A stretch of 64,000 bases of DNA. Origin: Candidatus Poseidonia sp. Its GTDB lineage: Archaea > Thermoplasmatota > Poseidoniia > Poseidoniales > Poseidoniaceae. The notes beneath the pieces are model-generated. The model saw only the letters and a program-made list of their open reading frames with translations. It had not been told where the DNA came from and did no database searches. Positions within the stretch are counted from its first letter, which is position 1; each line of letters begins with the position of its first letter. Position numbers and translations under genes: made by a program. The stretch covers positions 62,001 to 126,000 of the forward strand of contig JAKMEE010000006.1 of assembly GCA_022426155.1 (NCBI GenBank), written 5' to 3'. This document shows, piece by piece, positions 49,023-57,812 of this stretch.

Positions 49023-49067
49023 ACGATGCCTGTTGGAAACGCCTGCCGTTGATTTCATAAGGAGGAG

Positions 49068-49081
49068 GTCGGTGGACCGAC
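49068..49081. repeat. Inverted repeat upstream of eL37
   Basis: GTCGGT and ACCGAC are exact reverse complements around GG. It follows a TATA-like TTTCATAAG (about 49052-49060) and a purine-rich stretch, and lies 16 bases before the eL37 ATG, where a repressor or leader hairpin could act. Confidence 0.4.
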
Positions 49082-49097
49082 TCATCAAGTGGTCATT

Positions 49098-49277
49098 ATG
49101 TCAAAGGGTACACCATCCATGGGCAAGCGTCAGAAGACAACTCACCTCCGCTGCCGCCGCTGCGGTCGCAACGCATATCACAAGCAAAAGTCAGTGTGTG
49201 CATCATGTGGATACGGCGAAACCGCTCGTATTCGCAAGTACAGTTGGTCGAAAAAGACTCACCGCCCTAAGGCCTGA
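49098..49277 (+). CDS. rpl37e: Large-subunit ribosomal protein eL37
   Basis: A 59-residue basic zinc protein of the 50S subunit. [19 protein letters not shown] is close to the family start (usually TKGTPSFGKR), and both CxxC pairs (CRRC and CASC) are present. The stretch after them is [14 protein letters not shown] 49098 is chosen by homology; no ribosome site lies within 15 bases, so a leaderless or short-leader message is possible. purF follows 62 bases later. The eL37-purF neighbourhood is one I recall in archaea, where an Lsm gene usually precedes eL37; here a membrane protein does. Confidence 0.93.
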   Translation: MSKGTPSMGKRQKTTHLRCRRCGRNAYHKQKSVCASCGYGETARIRKYSWSKKTHRPKA

Positions 49278-49339
49278 ACCTTCTATTTCCATCGCAACGA
49301 TAAGAAGTAGTCGTTTGTTGGAATGAATGAGGCTCATCC

Positions 49340-50878
49340 ATGTGCGGCATTCTTGGAATTGTTGGCCGACAAGGTCTCCACGTGAACCAATTGCTCTATG
49401 ATGGCCTGACCGTGCTTCAGCACAGGGGGCAAGATGCAGCCGGAATTCTTACCGATTTTGAAGGCAATTTCCGTCTTCGAAAATCAAACGGATTAGTGTC
49501 TGATGTCTTTTTCAAGCGCCACATGCTTCGGTTGCAAGGAAATGTTGGTATCGGCCATGTCCGATACCCCACGGCTGGTTCTTCATCTCGAGCAGAAGCT
49601 CAACCATTCTACGTGAATTCACCCTATGGTATTGCTTTGGCCCATAATGGAAACCTTACCAATGCTGATGAATTATTTGTGACGCTCCGTGACGAATACA
49701 TGCGCCACATCAACACTTCCAGCGATTCTGAATTGTTATTGAATGTCCTCGCAGTTGAGATTGGGCAACGCACCCGTGCCCTCGAGATCGACGGTAACCC
49801 TCACCTCAATGTCAACACCATCTTTGAAGCAGTCACCGCCCTCCATCAACAAGTTCGTGGAGGTTATGCATGTGTTGCAGTAATCTCAGGATACGGGCTT
49901 CTCGCCTTCCGTGACCCTCACGGCATCCGCCCACTGGTTTATGGAATGCGAGAGCGTGATGGGGAAACAGAATACATTGTAAGCAGCGAATCCGTTGCCA
50001 TCACAGCACTTGGATTTGAAATCGTACGTGATGTTGCACCCGGAGAAGCCATCTTCATCAGTTCCTCAGGTCATCTTTTCTCACAGGAATGTGCAGAGAA
50101 AGTCCCGTACTCCCCCTGCATCTTTGAACACGTCTACTTCGCTCGTCCCGACTCTGTTATCGATGGGATCTCGGTGTATCAGGCGAGGCTCAATCAAGGT
50201 CAGCGACTTGCTGAACGGTTGTTAGAATCATGGCCAGACCATGACATCGATGTCGTAATACCGATTCCAGACTCTGGGAGGATTGCGGCTTTGCAAATGG
50301 CGAATGCTCTTGATCTCCCATACAGAGAGGGCTTCGTGAAGAATCGCTACGTCGGACGAACGTTCATCATGCCTGGTCAAGCCTTGCGTGAAAAATCTGT
50401 GAGACGGAAGTTGAATGCGATTGAACACGAATTCCGAGGGAAAAATGTTCTCTTGGTTGACGATTCAATCGTTCGCGGTACGACCAGCGCCCAAATTATT
50501 GAGATGGCTCGTGATGTTGGAGCCGCAAAAGTGTATTTTGCTTCTGCAGCTCCTCCCGTTCGCCACCCTAATGTTTACGGGATTGACATGCCAGCTGTCG
50601 ATGAATTCATTGCCAATGGTAAATCGATTCAAGAAATTGGCGAAGTCATCGGAAGTGACAAATTGTTTTACCAAACCCTAGAAGATTTGATTGAGGTTAC
50701 ATCGAAAGGTCATTCTTCCATCGACCGCTTTGACTCTAGTTGTTTTGATGGCGTTTACATTACAGGGGACATCGATGCTGCCTATCTTAACAAGCTCGAC
50801 CTGGCTCGGAATGATGCGGCGAAGCATTCATCGGTTGACGATGAAGTGATTGACCTACACAACGATGAAGAAAACTGA
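49340..50878 (+). CDS. purF: Amidophosphoribosyltransferase
   Basis: First enzyme of purine synthesis: glutamine plus PRPP gives phosphoribosylamine. It is 512 residues. The mature protein starts at Cys2 ([10 protein letters not shown]), the nucleophile of the glutaminase, and no propeptide is seen. The N-terminal domain has HRGQDAAGI and [11 protein letters not shown]. The phosphoribosyltransferase domain has the PRPP loop [14 protein letters not shown] Cys in [16 protein letters not shown] is consistent with the B. subtilis type, which carries a 4Fe-4S cluster. The C-terminus is acidic and lineage-specific. It is preceded by eL37, a conserved neighbour. Confidence 0.95.
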   Translation: MCGILGIVGRQGLHVNQLLYDGLTVLQHRGQDAAGILTDFEGNFRLRKSNGLVSDVFFKRHMLRLQGNVGIGHVRYPTAGSSSRAEAQPFYVNSPYGIALAHNGNLTNADELFVTLRDEYMRHINTSSDSELLLNVLAVEIGQRTRALEIDGNPHLNVNTIFEAVTALHQQVRGGYACVAVISGYGLLAFRDPHGIRPLVYGMRERDGETEYIVSSESVAITALGFEIVRDVAPGEAIFISSSGHLFSQECAEKVPYSPCIFEHVYFARPDSVIDGISVYQARLNQGQRLAERLLESWPDHDIDVVIPIPDSGRIAALQMANALDLPYREGFVKNRYVGRTFIMPGQALREKSVRRKLNAIEHEFRGKNVLLVDDSIVRGTTSAQIIEMARDVGAAKVYFASAAPPVRHPNVYGIDMPAVDEFIANGKSIQEIGEVIGSDKLFYQTLEDLIEVTSKGHSSIDRFDSSCFDGVYITGDIDAAYLNKLDLARNDAAKHSSVDDEVIDLHNDEEN

Positions 50879-50937
50879 GTCATTCTTGCTGCTCGTTGAA
50901 GGCGAGGTCTTTTGAATTGGCTCTCCAAGCAGGTTTC

Positions 50938-52539
50938 ATGGTCATGACGCGCACCGTCCGCCGCTTGGTGGAATCCACGGAGAAAGTGGGGCAACTCAGT
51001 CTCTCCCCAAACGGTCAATTATTGGCTTGGGTAGAAGGGGAATCAACGGTATATTGGGCCGGTATCAACGATGATTTCACCGTCTCCATGGTTGTGAAGC
51101 ATGAACACAAGAGCAAGGTTTCAACCATTCGTATGGAAGATGAATATTTGTTGATCGGCGATGAATTGGAAGGAGTGACTCACCTCGATGCCTCGGCAGA
51201 AATCATCGCTTCATGGGAAGTGACGGCTGGCGTGCAACAAGTCATTGTTTGGAACGGAGGAGACCTTGTGCTCGATGGTATGGGACAAATTCATCATTTA
51301 ATTCGGGGGCGAGAATCGATTCCACTTGGTTTACAATTTGGACTACAAGACGTGGTCCATTTAATTGCTGGAGACGGTTGTTTCTATGTCGCTCAACAAA
51401 ATGGGAAGGTTCTCGCCATCACGCACAAGGGTGTTCGATGGGAGCGGCCTCGGCGAGGGGAAATTGGTGAACATATCACTGGTATGGGCATCACTCATCA
51501 AGGGCACTTTTTCCTTACGAGGGAGGGGCATGCGATGGTCGAAGGTGAGGAAGAAGCCATTGAATTCGAATGTTGGGCAAACGACCAACTTCTGCAACGT
51601 GTCGACCTCCGAATGAGACTTCTCACTTCATCCATTGCTCCAGGAGGTGCTATTCTGGGCTTTGATAACGGTGAAGTCCACCGTTTGTCAGAAGATGGAA
51701 ACATGGAACGAATCCTTGAAACCCGTCATCCAATCTTTTCCGTTAGCGTTTGGAATGAGCACGTGATTGCCAGTTCGTGGTTTTTTGTTCACGGAACGGA
51801 CGGGGAAAGCACTTGGAAGGTCGAACATCAGGGTATGCCTCAGTGGTTGGAGGTGGATTCAAACACGGGTGTTGTGTATTTTGGTGGCGATGACCAGAAC
51901 GATTTCACGGACCCAGAACCGGTGGGTTGCTTGAGTTTGACCGACGAATCTTTCGAAGTTGACCCCTCTGAACTTTCTCTTTGGTTTGAACTCTCAAATG
52001 ATATCAAGGAACTCAGTGCTGAGGATCTGTATGGAGGAGATCAGGATGACATGCTTTCCTATCTCACGGAGGAGGAACGTCAGGCTATGCAAGTGACACC
52101 AGAGCAAGGTACGGTCAATGTGCTCTTGGACGCCATGGGGGTGGCTGAATTGACCGATGAACTCCCGACTTCAATCGAAGATACTGAAACTCCCACCATG
52201 GTCTTAGATGAGCAAATGGCTTTGATGAATGAATTGACCAGTTCCATCGACGAAGTCGTCCCTCCAACAGCCAATGCGGGGGATGACCAACGTGTCATGG
52301 CCGATGGAGATGGAACTTGCATCGTGTTACTCGATGGCACCCAAACTCACGACCCAGATCAGCAGGTCCAAAGATGGTCTTGGATTGATGGTCGCGGCAA
52401 AGAACTCGCAACTACAGCACAATTGCGCCTCAAACTCTCATCGGGCGTTCATAGCTTTGAACTCAGAGTGGTGGATGCGAATGGAGGTTGGACCTCTGAT
52501 CGAATCTCAGTCACGGTTGTTGAAGGCTCAACCTCTTGA
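50938..52539 (+). CDS. Propeller-like protein with C-terminal PKD domain, no signal peptide
   Basis: About 533 residues. The first 340 are repeating beta strands with regularly spaced Gly-Asp turns (LSLSPNGQLLAWVEGES, HLIAGDGCFYVAQQNGKV), as in WD40 or PQQ propellers. A linker of acidic helices (360-430) follows, then a PKD-like domain at about 440-525: PPTANAGDDQRVMADGDG, DPDQQVQRWSWIDGRG and SFELRVVDANGGWTSD. No N-terminal hydrophobic segment exists, which is odd, since PKD domains are usually extracellular. Start uncertain: TTG 50896, TTG 50917 (GAGG nine bases before) or ATG 50938. The next gene, a metallo-hydrolase, starts 22 bases after the stop. Confidence 0.6.
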   Translation: MVMTRTVRRLVESTEKVGQLSLSPNGQLLAWVEGESTVYWAGINDDFTVSMVVKHEHKSKVSTIRMEDEYLLIGDELEGVTHLDASAEIIASWEVTAGVQQVIVWNGGDLVLDGMGQIHHLIRGRESIPLGLQFGLQDVVHLIAGDGCFYVAQQNGKVLAITHKGVRWERPRRGEIGEHITGMGITHQGHFFLTREGHAMVEGEEEAIEFECWANDQLLQRVDLRMRLLTSSIAPGGAILGFDNGEVHRLSEDGNMERILETRHPIFSVSVWNEHVIASSWFFVHGTDGESTWKVEHQGMPQWLEVDSNTGVVYFGGDDQNDFTDPEPVGCLSLTDESFEVDPSELSLWFELSNDIKELSAEDLYGGDQDDMLSYLTEEERQAMQVTPEQGTVNVLLDAMGVAELTDELPTSIEDTETPTMVLDEQMALMNELTSSIDEVVPPTANAGDDQRVMADGDGTCIVLLDGTQTHDPDQQVQRWSWIDGRGKELATTAQLRLKLSSGVHSFELRVVDANGGWTSDRISVTVVEGSTS

Positions 52540-52561
52540 AGTATGGAGCCATCGCCCCTTC

Positions 52562-53329
52562 ATGGGCCTGCACAATCCTTGGATCGAGCATTTCTTTGTT
52601 GGCCCTCTTCAAATGCGTTGTTCGGTTGTCACTGACCGGGAAACAGGTGATACCATCATTATCGACGGAGGTGCCGAATCGGACCGCTTAATCGACTGGA
52701 TTGAACGGTTTGCAGGGCGTGGTCCAGATTGGAGTTCCGGCCCCTCAACACAACAAGAAGCAAACGACGCGGATCTTGCAAAACGAACGGTTGTCGCCCT
52801 GGTCAACACCCATGCTCACTTTGATCATAGTGGTTTTATCCCCGTTTTACGTGAACATTTTGGAGTTGAATGGTACCTCCATCCCGACGATACCATGCTC
52901 CAATCCTTGGCTCAGCAATCAGCTGCGAGATGGGGTTTTCATGTCCCAGAACCAGCCGTGGCTGACAAACCTCTGGTCGCTGGACAATGGCATCGGTTCG
53001 GAAGCATCCAACTTGAAGTGCTCCATACTCCGGGCCATACCCTCGGCGGTTGCTGTTTACGTATCGAAGTGGAAGAATCTCCTGATCATGTTTTTGTTGG
53101 CGATACTTTGTTTGCTGGGTCCGTTGGTCGAACCGATATACCACATTCAGGGGGAGACTTTGAGTTGTTAGCCTCATCCATCCACAATCAATTGTGGCCC
53201 TTGAAACTTGACACAGTCGTTCATCCAGGGCATGGACCGGTTACCACTATCGGAGAGGAGAGAGCAAGCAATCCCTTTGTTGGCGACGCTGCGGGTAGCG
53301 GAGTCTATGGTTTTGGCAAGTATGCCTGA
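52562..53329 (+). CDS. Metallo-beta-lactamase-fold hydrolase, glyoxalase II-like
   Basis: A 255-residue hydrolase. The metal site motif THAHFDHSG is THxHxDH, followed downstream by HTPGHTLGG, VFVGDTLFAGSVGRTD and VHPGHGPVTTIGEE, giving the two-zinc centre of the glyoxalase II/sulfur dioxygenase group. The SVGRTDIPHSGG stretch is frequent in hydroxyacylglutathione-hydrolase-like proteins. The substrate is unknown. ATG 52562 is chosen because the upstream frame runs into the preceding gene. It converges with etfA with no gap. Confidence 0.85.
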   Translation: MGLHNPWIEHFFVGPLQMRCSVVTDRETGDTIIIDGGAESDRLIDWIERFAGRGPDWSSGPSTQQEANDADLAKRTVVALVNTHAHFDHSGFIPVLREHFGVEWYLHPDDTMLQSLAQQSAARWGFHVPEPAVADKPLVAGQWHRFGSIQLEVLHTPGHTLGGCCLRIEVEESPDHVFVGDTLFAGSVGRTDIPHSGGDFELLASSIHNQLWPLKLDTVVHPGHGPVTTIGEERASNPFVGDAAGSGVYGFGKYA

Positions 53330-54262
53330 TCATTCCATCATAGCTTTCAGGCTTGATCCAAGAACGGGAAGCGCTTCTTCCCAAGTTGCAACAATTCCGT
53401 AATCTGCATGTTGGAAAATGGGTGCATCCGCATCCTTGTTGATGGCCACGATGTACTTGGATGAGCGCATACCGGCCAAATGCTGAATCGCTCCAGAAAT
53501 TCCGACAGCGATGTAGAGGTTCGGGTTGACAGTTTTCCCAGTTTGCCCAACTTGCATTGAGTGTGGAATGGCTTCCCATGTGTCGACCGCTGCTCGTGAG
53601 GCCCCTACTGCGGCACCGATTGTGTCTGCAATGGCTTCGAGATGACTGAAGTTTTCTGGTGCCCCCATTCCTCGGCCACCTGATATGATGATGTTGGCTT
53701 CTGCCACATCGAGTCGCGTTGAGGCTCTGGCCATGAATTCTTGGACAGAAGTAGCCACGTCACCTGAGGTATCAACCACTGAAACGCTAGCTTGCCCATC
53801 CGCAGAAGTGGGGGGGAACACATTGGAGCGTACCGAGACAACAGCAGCCCCGCTAAGTGAGACAGTTTGCATTGCCTTTCCGGAGTAAACTGGGGAGGTC
53901 ACATTGGTTCCATCAATGGAGATGGCGTCTTGGACAACCGGGAGGTTACGCTTGGCTGCGATTCGTGCAGCGAGGTCCTTGGATTGTGGAGATGCGCCTG
54001 TGACAATGGTACCTTGTGGCATGACAGCATCGAGGGCAGAGGCCCATCCAGCAGCATCATAATGCTCAAACGCACCAGATTTTGCCGCAACAATCCCCTT
54101 GATTCCGTTCCATCCAGTCACTGCATCGGCCACTGAAGCATCAACACAAGGCACGATAAGTGTGGGTTGAGCGCCCAGTGCTTGGGCTGCTGTGATCAAT
54201 TCAGCAGTGCTTGGGTGCACGCCGTTTTTGTTTAATTCTGCAATTACAATTGTTTCTGTCAT
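53330..54262 (-). CDS. etfA: Electron transfer flavoprotein, alpha subunit
   Basis: FAD-binding subunit of ETF, 310 residues, which passes electrons from acyl-CoA dehydrogenases to the quinone pool. The C-terminal FAD domain has SGGRGMGAPENF, VGASRAAVDTW, QVGQTGKTVNPNLYIAVGISGAIQHLAGM and INKDADAPIF, all family signatures. The N-terminal domain starts IVIAELNKNGV. AGGTGAAAT precedes the ATG. It follows etfB with a ten-base gap, so it is the second gene of the leftward etfBA operon. The glutaryl-CoA-dehydrogenase-like gene at 59 kb is a likely electron donor. Confidence 0.95.
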   Translation of the reverse strand: MTETIVIAELNKNGVHPSTAELITAAQALGAQPTLIVPCVDASVADAVTGWNGIKGIVAAKSGAFEHYDAAGWASALDAVMPQGTIVTGASPQSKDLAARIAAKRNLPVVQDAISIDGTNVTSPVYSGKAMQTVSLSGAAVVSVRSNVFPPTSADGQASVSVVDTSGDVATSVQEFMARASTRLDVAEANIIISGGRGMGAPENFSHLEAIADTIGAAVGASRAAVDTWEAIPHSMQVGQTGKTVNPNLYIAVGISGAIQHLAGMRSSKYIVAINKDADAPIFQHADYGIVATWEEALPVLGSSLKAMME

Positions 54263-54272
54263 TTATTTCACC

Positions 54273-55010
54273 TCACAAAACGTTGGCTTCATCTCTCAAT
54301 AATTGAGCAACCTCAGCCGCAGCAGCCCCACCCTCGTAGGATTTTCCTGCCGGTTTGGCAGGGGGGAGTGATTGGTTAACCACGGTGACCGTGGATGCCG
54401 GCGCCTCTATAGAGTGGACTTCGACGCTGGCTCGCTTGGCTTGCATGATTCCCTTGACATTGGGCTTCCTCACTTTGAAATTGCCTTTGTCACAGGAGAT
54501 GACGGCAGGAAGTGTAACGTTGAGGCGAGCGTTGCCACCATCGCTTGGTGAAATAACACTGACTCCACCGTTAAAATCGGCACCAATGATGTTTGAGACT
54601 GATGCCCAGCCCAAGCGCTCAGCAAGGCCAGGGCCGGTTGATCCTGCTCCAGTATCGGCTGCCGCTTTACCACAATAGACGATCTCTGCTCCCATGGTGG
54701 CCATGGCTTGGGCCAAGACCGTTTGGAGAGCGTTTGAGTCCATGGCATCGCTTGAATCGATTCGAACAATCTGGTCAACGCCAATCGCTTTTGCATCTTT
54801 CAGAATTTTCTCTGCTGCAGCTCCGCCGACAGTTACCGCAGTAACTGTGCCACCAGCGGCTTCTCGGTGAAGTAGGGCGGTTTCAACAGCGAATTCATCA
54901 TAAGGACTCATCACCATTTTGACGGCGGACAAATCCACAGCATCGCCTTGGACGACAATTTTGGCGTTGGTATCAGGGACTTGCTTGACGAGAACGACGA
55001 TGTTTGGCAT
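54273..55010 (-). CDS. etfB: Electron transfer flavoprotein, beta subunit
   Basis: AMP-binding partner of EtfA, 245 residues. MPNIVVLVKQVPDTNAKIVV is the classical start, with MSPYDEFAVETALLHRE soon after, and TGPGLAERLGW and CGKAAADTGAGSTGPG in the middle. It ends normally without a tail. ATG 55010 is chosen by homology; the frame extends to 55142 without likeness. A purine-rich run (GGAGGAGTGACCC) lies just before it. It is the first gene of etfBA and divergent from the MCM-N-like gene. Confidence 0.95.
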   Translation of the reverse strand: MPNIVVLVKQVPDTNAKIVVQGDAVDLSAVKMVMSPYDEFAVETALLHREAAGGTVTAVTVGGAAAEKILKDAKAIGVDQIVRIDSSDAMDSNALQTVLAQAMATMGAEIVYCGKAAADTGAGSTGPGLAERLGWASVSNIIGADFNGGVSVISPSDGGNARLNVTLPAVISCDKGNFKVRKPNVKGIMQAKRASVEVHSIEAPASTVTVVNQSLPPAKPAGKSYEGGAAAAEVAQLLRDEANVL

Positions 55011-55154
55011 GAGTGGGTCACTCCTCCGAAGACGGATGGCTCTACCACCGCCAAGTGATTCATGAACCTTGTCACGCCAACGGCATGGGGAGGTGGGAGG
55101 AAAGTTACTTGGATTCGTCAAAATTAAGAACCGTCCCAACACCGAATAAATTCC

Positions 55155-56018
55155 ATGCCGCCGTCAAAACCTGTTGACTTGTCACCCGACAACCAAGACA
55201 TCCTAGAAGCATGGCGTTTGATGTTTGAAAGAGAATGCGTTGCGGAGATTGCCTCGCTCTCAGGATTGGAGGGGTATGTCTATGGATTTGAATTGGACCA
55301 TGGGCTCATCGAATCCGACCCAGTGTTGAGTTATCATTTCCATACCAGTCCAGCGAACACTTTGGAGTTTGGAACCCAGGTATTATCTGAAAAATTTACC
55401 GCTGCTGGTATCACACCTCGGCCCAATATACGTGTGATGAATCTTCACCCTCGGTACCTGAAACGGGTGGATGAGTTGCGAATGCGAGATCGTAACGATG
55501 TGGTAATGTTAGATGTTAAAATCGAGGACATCACCCATCCGCATGGATGGTTAAAGAAAGCAATCTACGAATGTCGGGACTGCAAAACTGTGACTCACAT
55601 TGACCAACGAAGAGCCAGAGAGCGTGACAGTCCTCGGGTCTGTCGTATTTGTTTGGAGAAAGCCTTCGAAGGAATTGAGACCCACGGAATGCCCATGAGT
55701 ATGTTTTATCCTCGCCCGAATTTCAAAATGCTCAATGAGATCTGCAAGTATGAAGACATTCAAGGGTTTTCAATGCGTCAAATTACCTATGATGGCGAAC
55801 ACCATTTGATCAATTGTTCCACCAAAAATGAAATCTCCGGCGTGGTCACCGATGACATGGTTGGAGAGCTGAATGCATCAAGTTATGCTAGGGTCAACGG
55901 TGTTCTTCGTGTAGACCCGTTGCCAACGCGTAATTTCGCCAAAGATACGCGTCGTTTACTTTCACTGGATGTTTTCAGCATTGAGCCTCTCCCCATCGAA
56001 GAAGCGGGTCAAAGTTGA
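55155..56018 (+). CDS. Stand-alone MCM N-terminal-like protein (zinc and OB fold, no AAA+)
   Basis: A 287-residue protein resembling only the N-terminal half of the MCM replicative helicase. It has a helical domain (about residues 1-100), then a strand pattern like an MCM OB fold (VVMLDVKIEDITHP), a zinc ribbon Cys140-x2-Cys143-x19-Cys163-x2-Cys166, and a strand set that in MCM follows the ribbon (GVVTDDMVGELNASSYARVNGVLR). The AAA+ ATPase and the winged helix are absent. This is similarity by pattern. Its function is unknown: it could be a replication accessory factor. ATG 55155 is the first in frame. The end overlaps tyrS by ten bases, convergent. Confidence 0.6.
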   Translation: MPPSKPVDLSPDNQDILEAWRLMFERECVAEIASLSGLEGYVYGFELDHGLIESDPVLSYHFHTSPANTLEFGTQVLSEKFTAAGITPRPNIRVMNLHPRYLKRVDELRMRDRNDVVMLDVKIEDITHPHGWLKKAIYECRDCKTVTHIDQRRARERDSPRVCRICLEKAFEGIETHGMPMSMFYPRPNFKMLNEICKYEDIQGFSMRQITYDGEHHLINCSTKNEISGVVTDDMVGELNASSYARVNGVLRVDPLPTRNFAKDTRRLLSLDVFSIEPLPIEEAGQS

Positions 56019-57157
56019 CGTAGGTTTGAGACAGCTTCGAGTGTGTCTGGGTGTTGTTCAAAATGGTCAGCAACACCTGCCAAACCCCGTGAAATTCCAT
56101 CCGCAACACCGAGTTTGGCGTCCAAGGGGTGAATGGTACCGTCTGCAACTGCGGTTTTGAAAGCCTCTAGGTCGGTCCAAGTTGATGGTTCTCCGAATTT
56201 TGGATTTGGTGTGACCACGATTTCACCCCATTCTGGAAATACGACGTGTTCAGCCAATTCATATACTGGGGAATGTGGATCGGTAGGGTCTAAGTATGCA
56301 TGTTTTTGCATCTTTTTGCGCAGAGCCTTGGCTTGGTCGTGAAGTAATATCGCACCTGATGGGTCGGATTTGCTCATTTTATGGTCGAAACTTTCCATGC
56401 GTACGCCAGATGCCTTGAGCGATGAGAGAATGGGCGTGTGAATGCAAGTAGCCTTTTTCCAACCCCACTTACTGGCCATGTCTCGCATGAACATGTGTGC
56501 CTTGCGTTGGTCCATCCCTCCAAGCGCTACATCAATTTCCAATTCGAAAATATCACTGGCCTGCATGGCAGGATAGTAGAATTTGGAGAGGTCGTGATCG
56601 CTAGAGGCTTCATCTCGGCCCATGATTGTGAAGGTTTTTCGAACCATTGCAAGGGTTGCTCCCTTTGAGCAACGGAGAACTCGAGCCCAATAATCACCGT
56701 TGTTCATCAGTTCGGACGCCCAAAGGAAGCGCAGTTGCCCTGGGCCATCTCCTTCTTCAGGATGGCCCAAAAGTGCTCGGAAGGTTTCTTCCATGTACCT
56801 AGCCGTTGTTTGAATGTCATCCATGACGCCATTGAATTTGTCGTTGACCCAGGCGTGCCAGTCGGCTAAGAATATCAACACGTTGGCCTTTGCGTCCAAC
56901 ATTCGTCTCAATTGCAATGACAGAATCTTCCATCCAATGTGTGCCTTTCCAGAGGGTTCAAACCCCACATAGCAGCGAATGGTTCCGTCACCAGCCATGC
57001 TTGTCTTGTTGAGTAAACACTCTACCAAATGTTGAATTCCAACAGTCTCTTCTACATGACCTACCATCAAGGCAAGACGTTCCTGTCCTTTTGCATCAAG
57101 TTGAGCAATCTCCGGGCATTCTTCAAGATGAGACTGAAGCAACGGATGGACGCTCAT
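56009..57157 (-). CDS. tyrS: Tyrosyl-tRNA synthetase, archaeal type
   Basis: A 382-residue class I synthetase. HIGH appears as KAHIGW (residues near 70), and KMSKS is intact as KMSKSDPSG near residue 260. The pocket stretch YVGFEPSGKAH and GGMDQRKAHMF fit archaeal TyrRS better than TrpRS. The C-terminal domain is short, as usual for archaea. ATG 57157 is preferred; GTG 57166 is possible. The 16-base gap to the upstream gene suggests the two are co-transcribed. Confidence 0.92.
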   Translation of the reverse strand: MSVHPLLQSHLEECPEIAQLDAKGQERLALMVGHVEETVGIQHLVECLLNKTSMAGDGTIRCYVGFEPSGKAHIGWKILSLQLRRMLDAKANVLIFLADWHAWVNDKFNGVMDDIQTTARYMEETFRALLGHPEEGDGPGQLRFLWASELMNNGDYWARVLRCSKGATLAMVRKTFTIMGRDEASSDHDLSKFYYPAMQASDIFELEIDVALGGMDQRKAHMFMRDMASKWGWKKATCIHTPILSSLKASGVRMESFDHKMSKSDPSGAILLHDQAKALRKKMQKHAYLDPTDPHSPVYELAEHVVFPEWGEIVVTPNPKFGEPSTWTDLEAFKTAVADGTIHPLDAKLGVADGISRGLAGVADHFEQHPDTLEAVSNLRQL

Positions 57158-57173
57158 GAAAATCACGTTCTGC

Positions 57174-57698
57174 TCAGATGAGAGCGCTGAGTTTCTTGAC
57201 CTTTCCTTCTGAAGGAGGCTCTCCAGCTTCGATCATTTTCTCTAATTCAGCAATCATGGTGTGTGCCTGTTCGATGGTCTCTTGAGAAACACTTGAACTC
57301 ATCTCGATGGATTTCAAGGTCATTTTGATGGCGGATTTGGCCTTTGCGAATTTCTTTGCCTCTTCCTTGGCCTTGTCTCCGCGTTGTTTGGCACTGTAGC
57401 CTGTGGCCTCATCAAGGAAACCAGACCAGCGTCGGCGAGACTCCATGGCAAGTTCTCGTCCTCCATCTTGTTCAAGGAATTCACCAAGGGCAGATCCTTT
57501 GATTTGAATGACCTCAACCACCAGTTTTCCATCGTCACCGAACGAGGCTTCAAGAGATGCAAGCATCCCAAATGAGCCTTTGAAAACACCATCGGCATCC
57601 ACTTGGATATTGTCGAAATATTGTGTGGCTAACTTTGCGAGGCCAGCATTCCCACCCATTGACTTAATCAGACCTCTTTTGACAGCAAATCGCTCCAT
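57174..57698 (-). CDS. Small protein of unknown function, possibly DUF5611-like
   Basis: A 174-residue protein upstream of tyrS on the same strand. It begins MERFAVKRGLIKSMGG, and the first 75 residues are an alpha/beta region with SFGMLASLEASFGDDGKLVVEV, a pattern I associate with the DUF5611 family of Thermoplasmata-related archaea (tentative). The last 100 residues are a basic then acidic helical tail, possibly a coiled coil (KAKEEAKKFAKAKSAIKMT and QETIEQAHTMIAELEKMI). No enzymatic motif is present. It is divergent from the propeller gene at 57813. Confidence 0.55.
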   Translation of the reverse strand: MERFAVKRGLIKSMGGNAGLAKLATQYFDNIQVDADGVFKGSFGMLASLEASFGDDGKLVVEVIQIKGSALGEFLEQDGGRELAMESRRRWSGFLDEATGYSAKQRGDKAKEEAKKFAKAKSAIKMTLKSIEMSSSVSQETIEQAHTMIAELEKMIEAGEPPSEGKVKKLSALI

Positions 57699-57812
57699 GT
57701 CACGGCGAGAGCCACTCCACCCATAAGGGTCACCGTTGGAGAAGTACCCTGAGATTGATTGGCTCTTCCAACAGTCGGAGGGGTTTTCATGAAGGGCTGT
57801 GTCCCGTCACAC

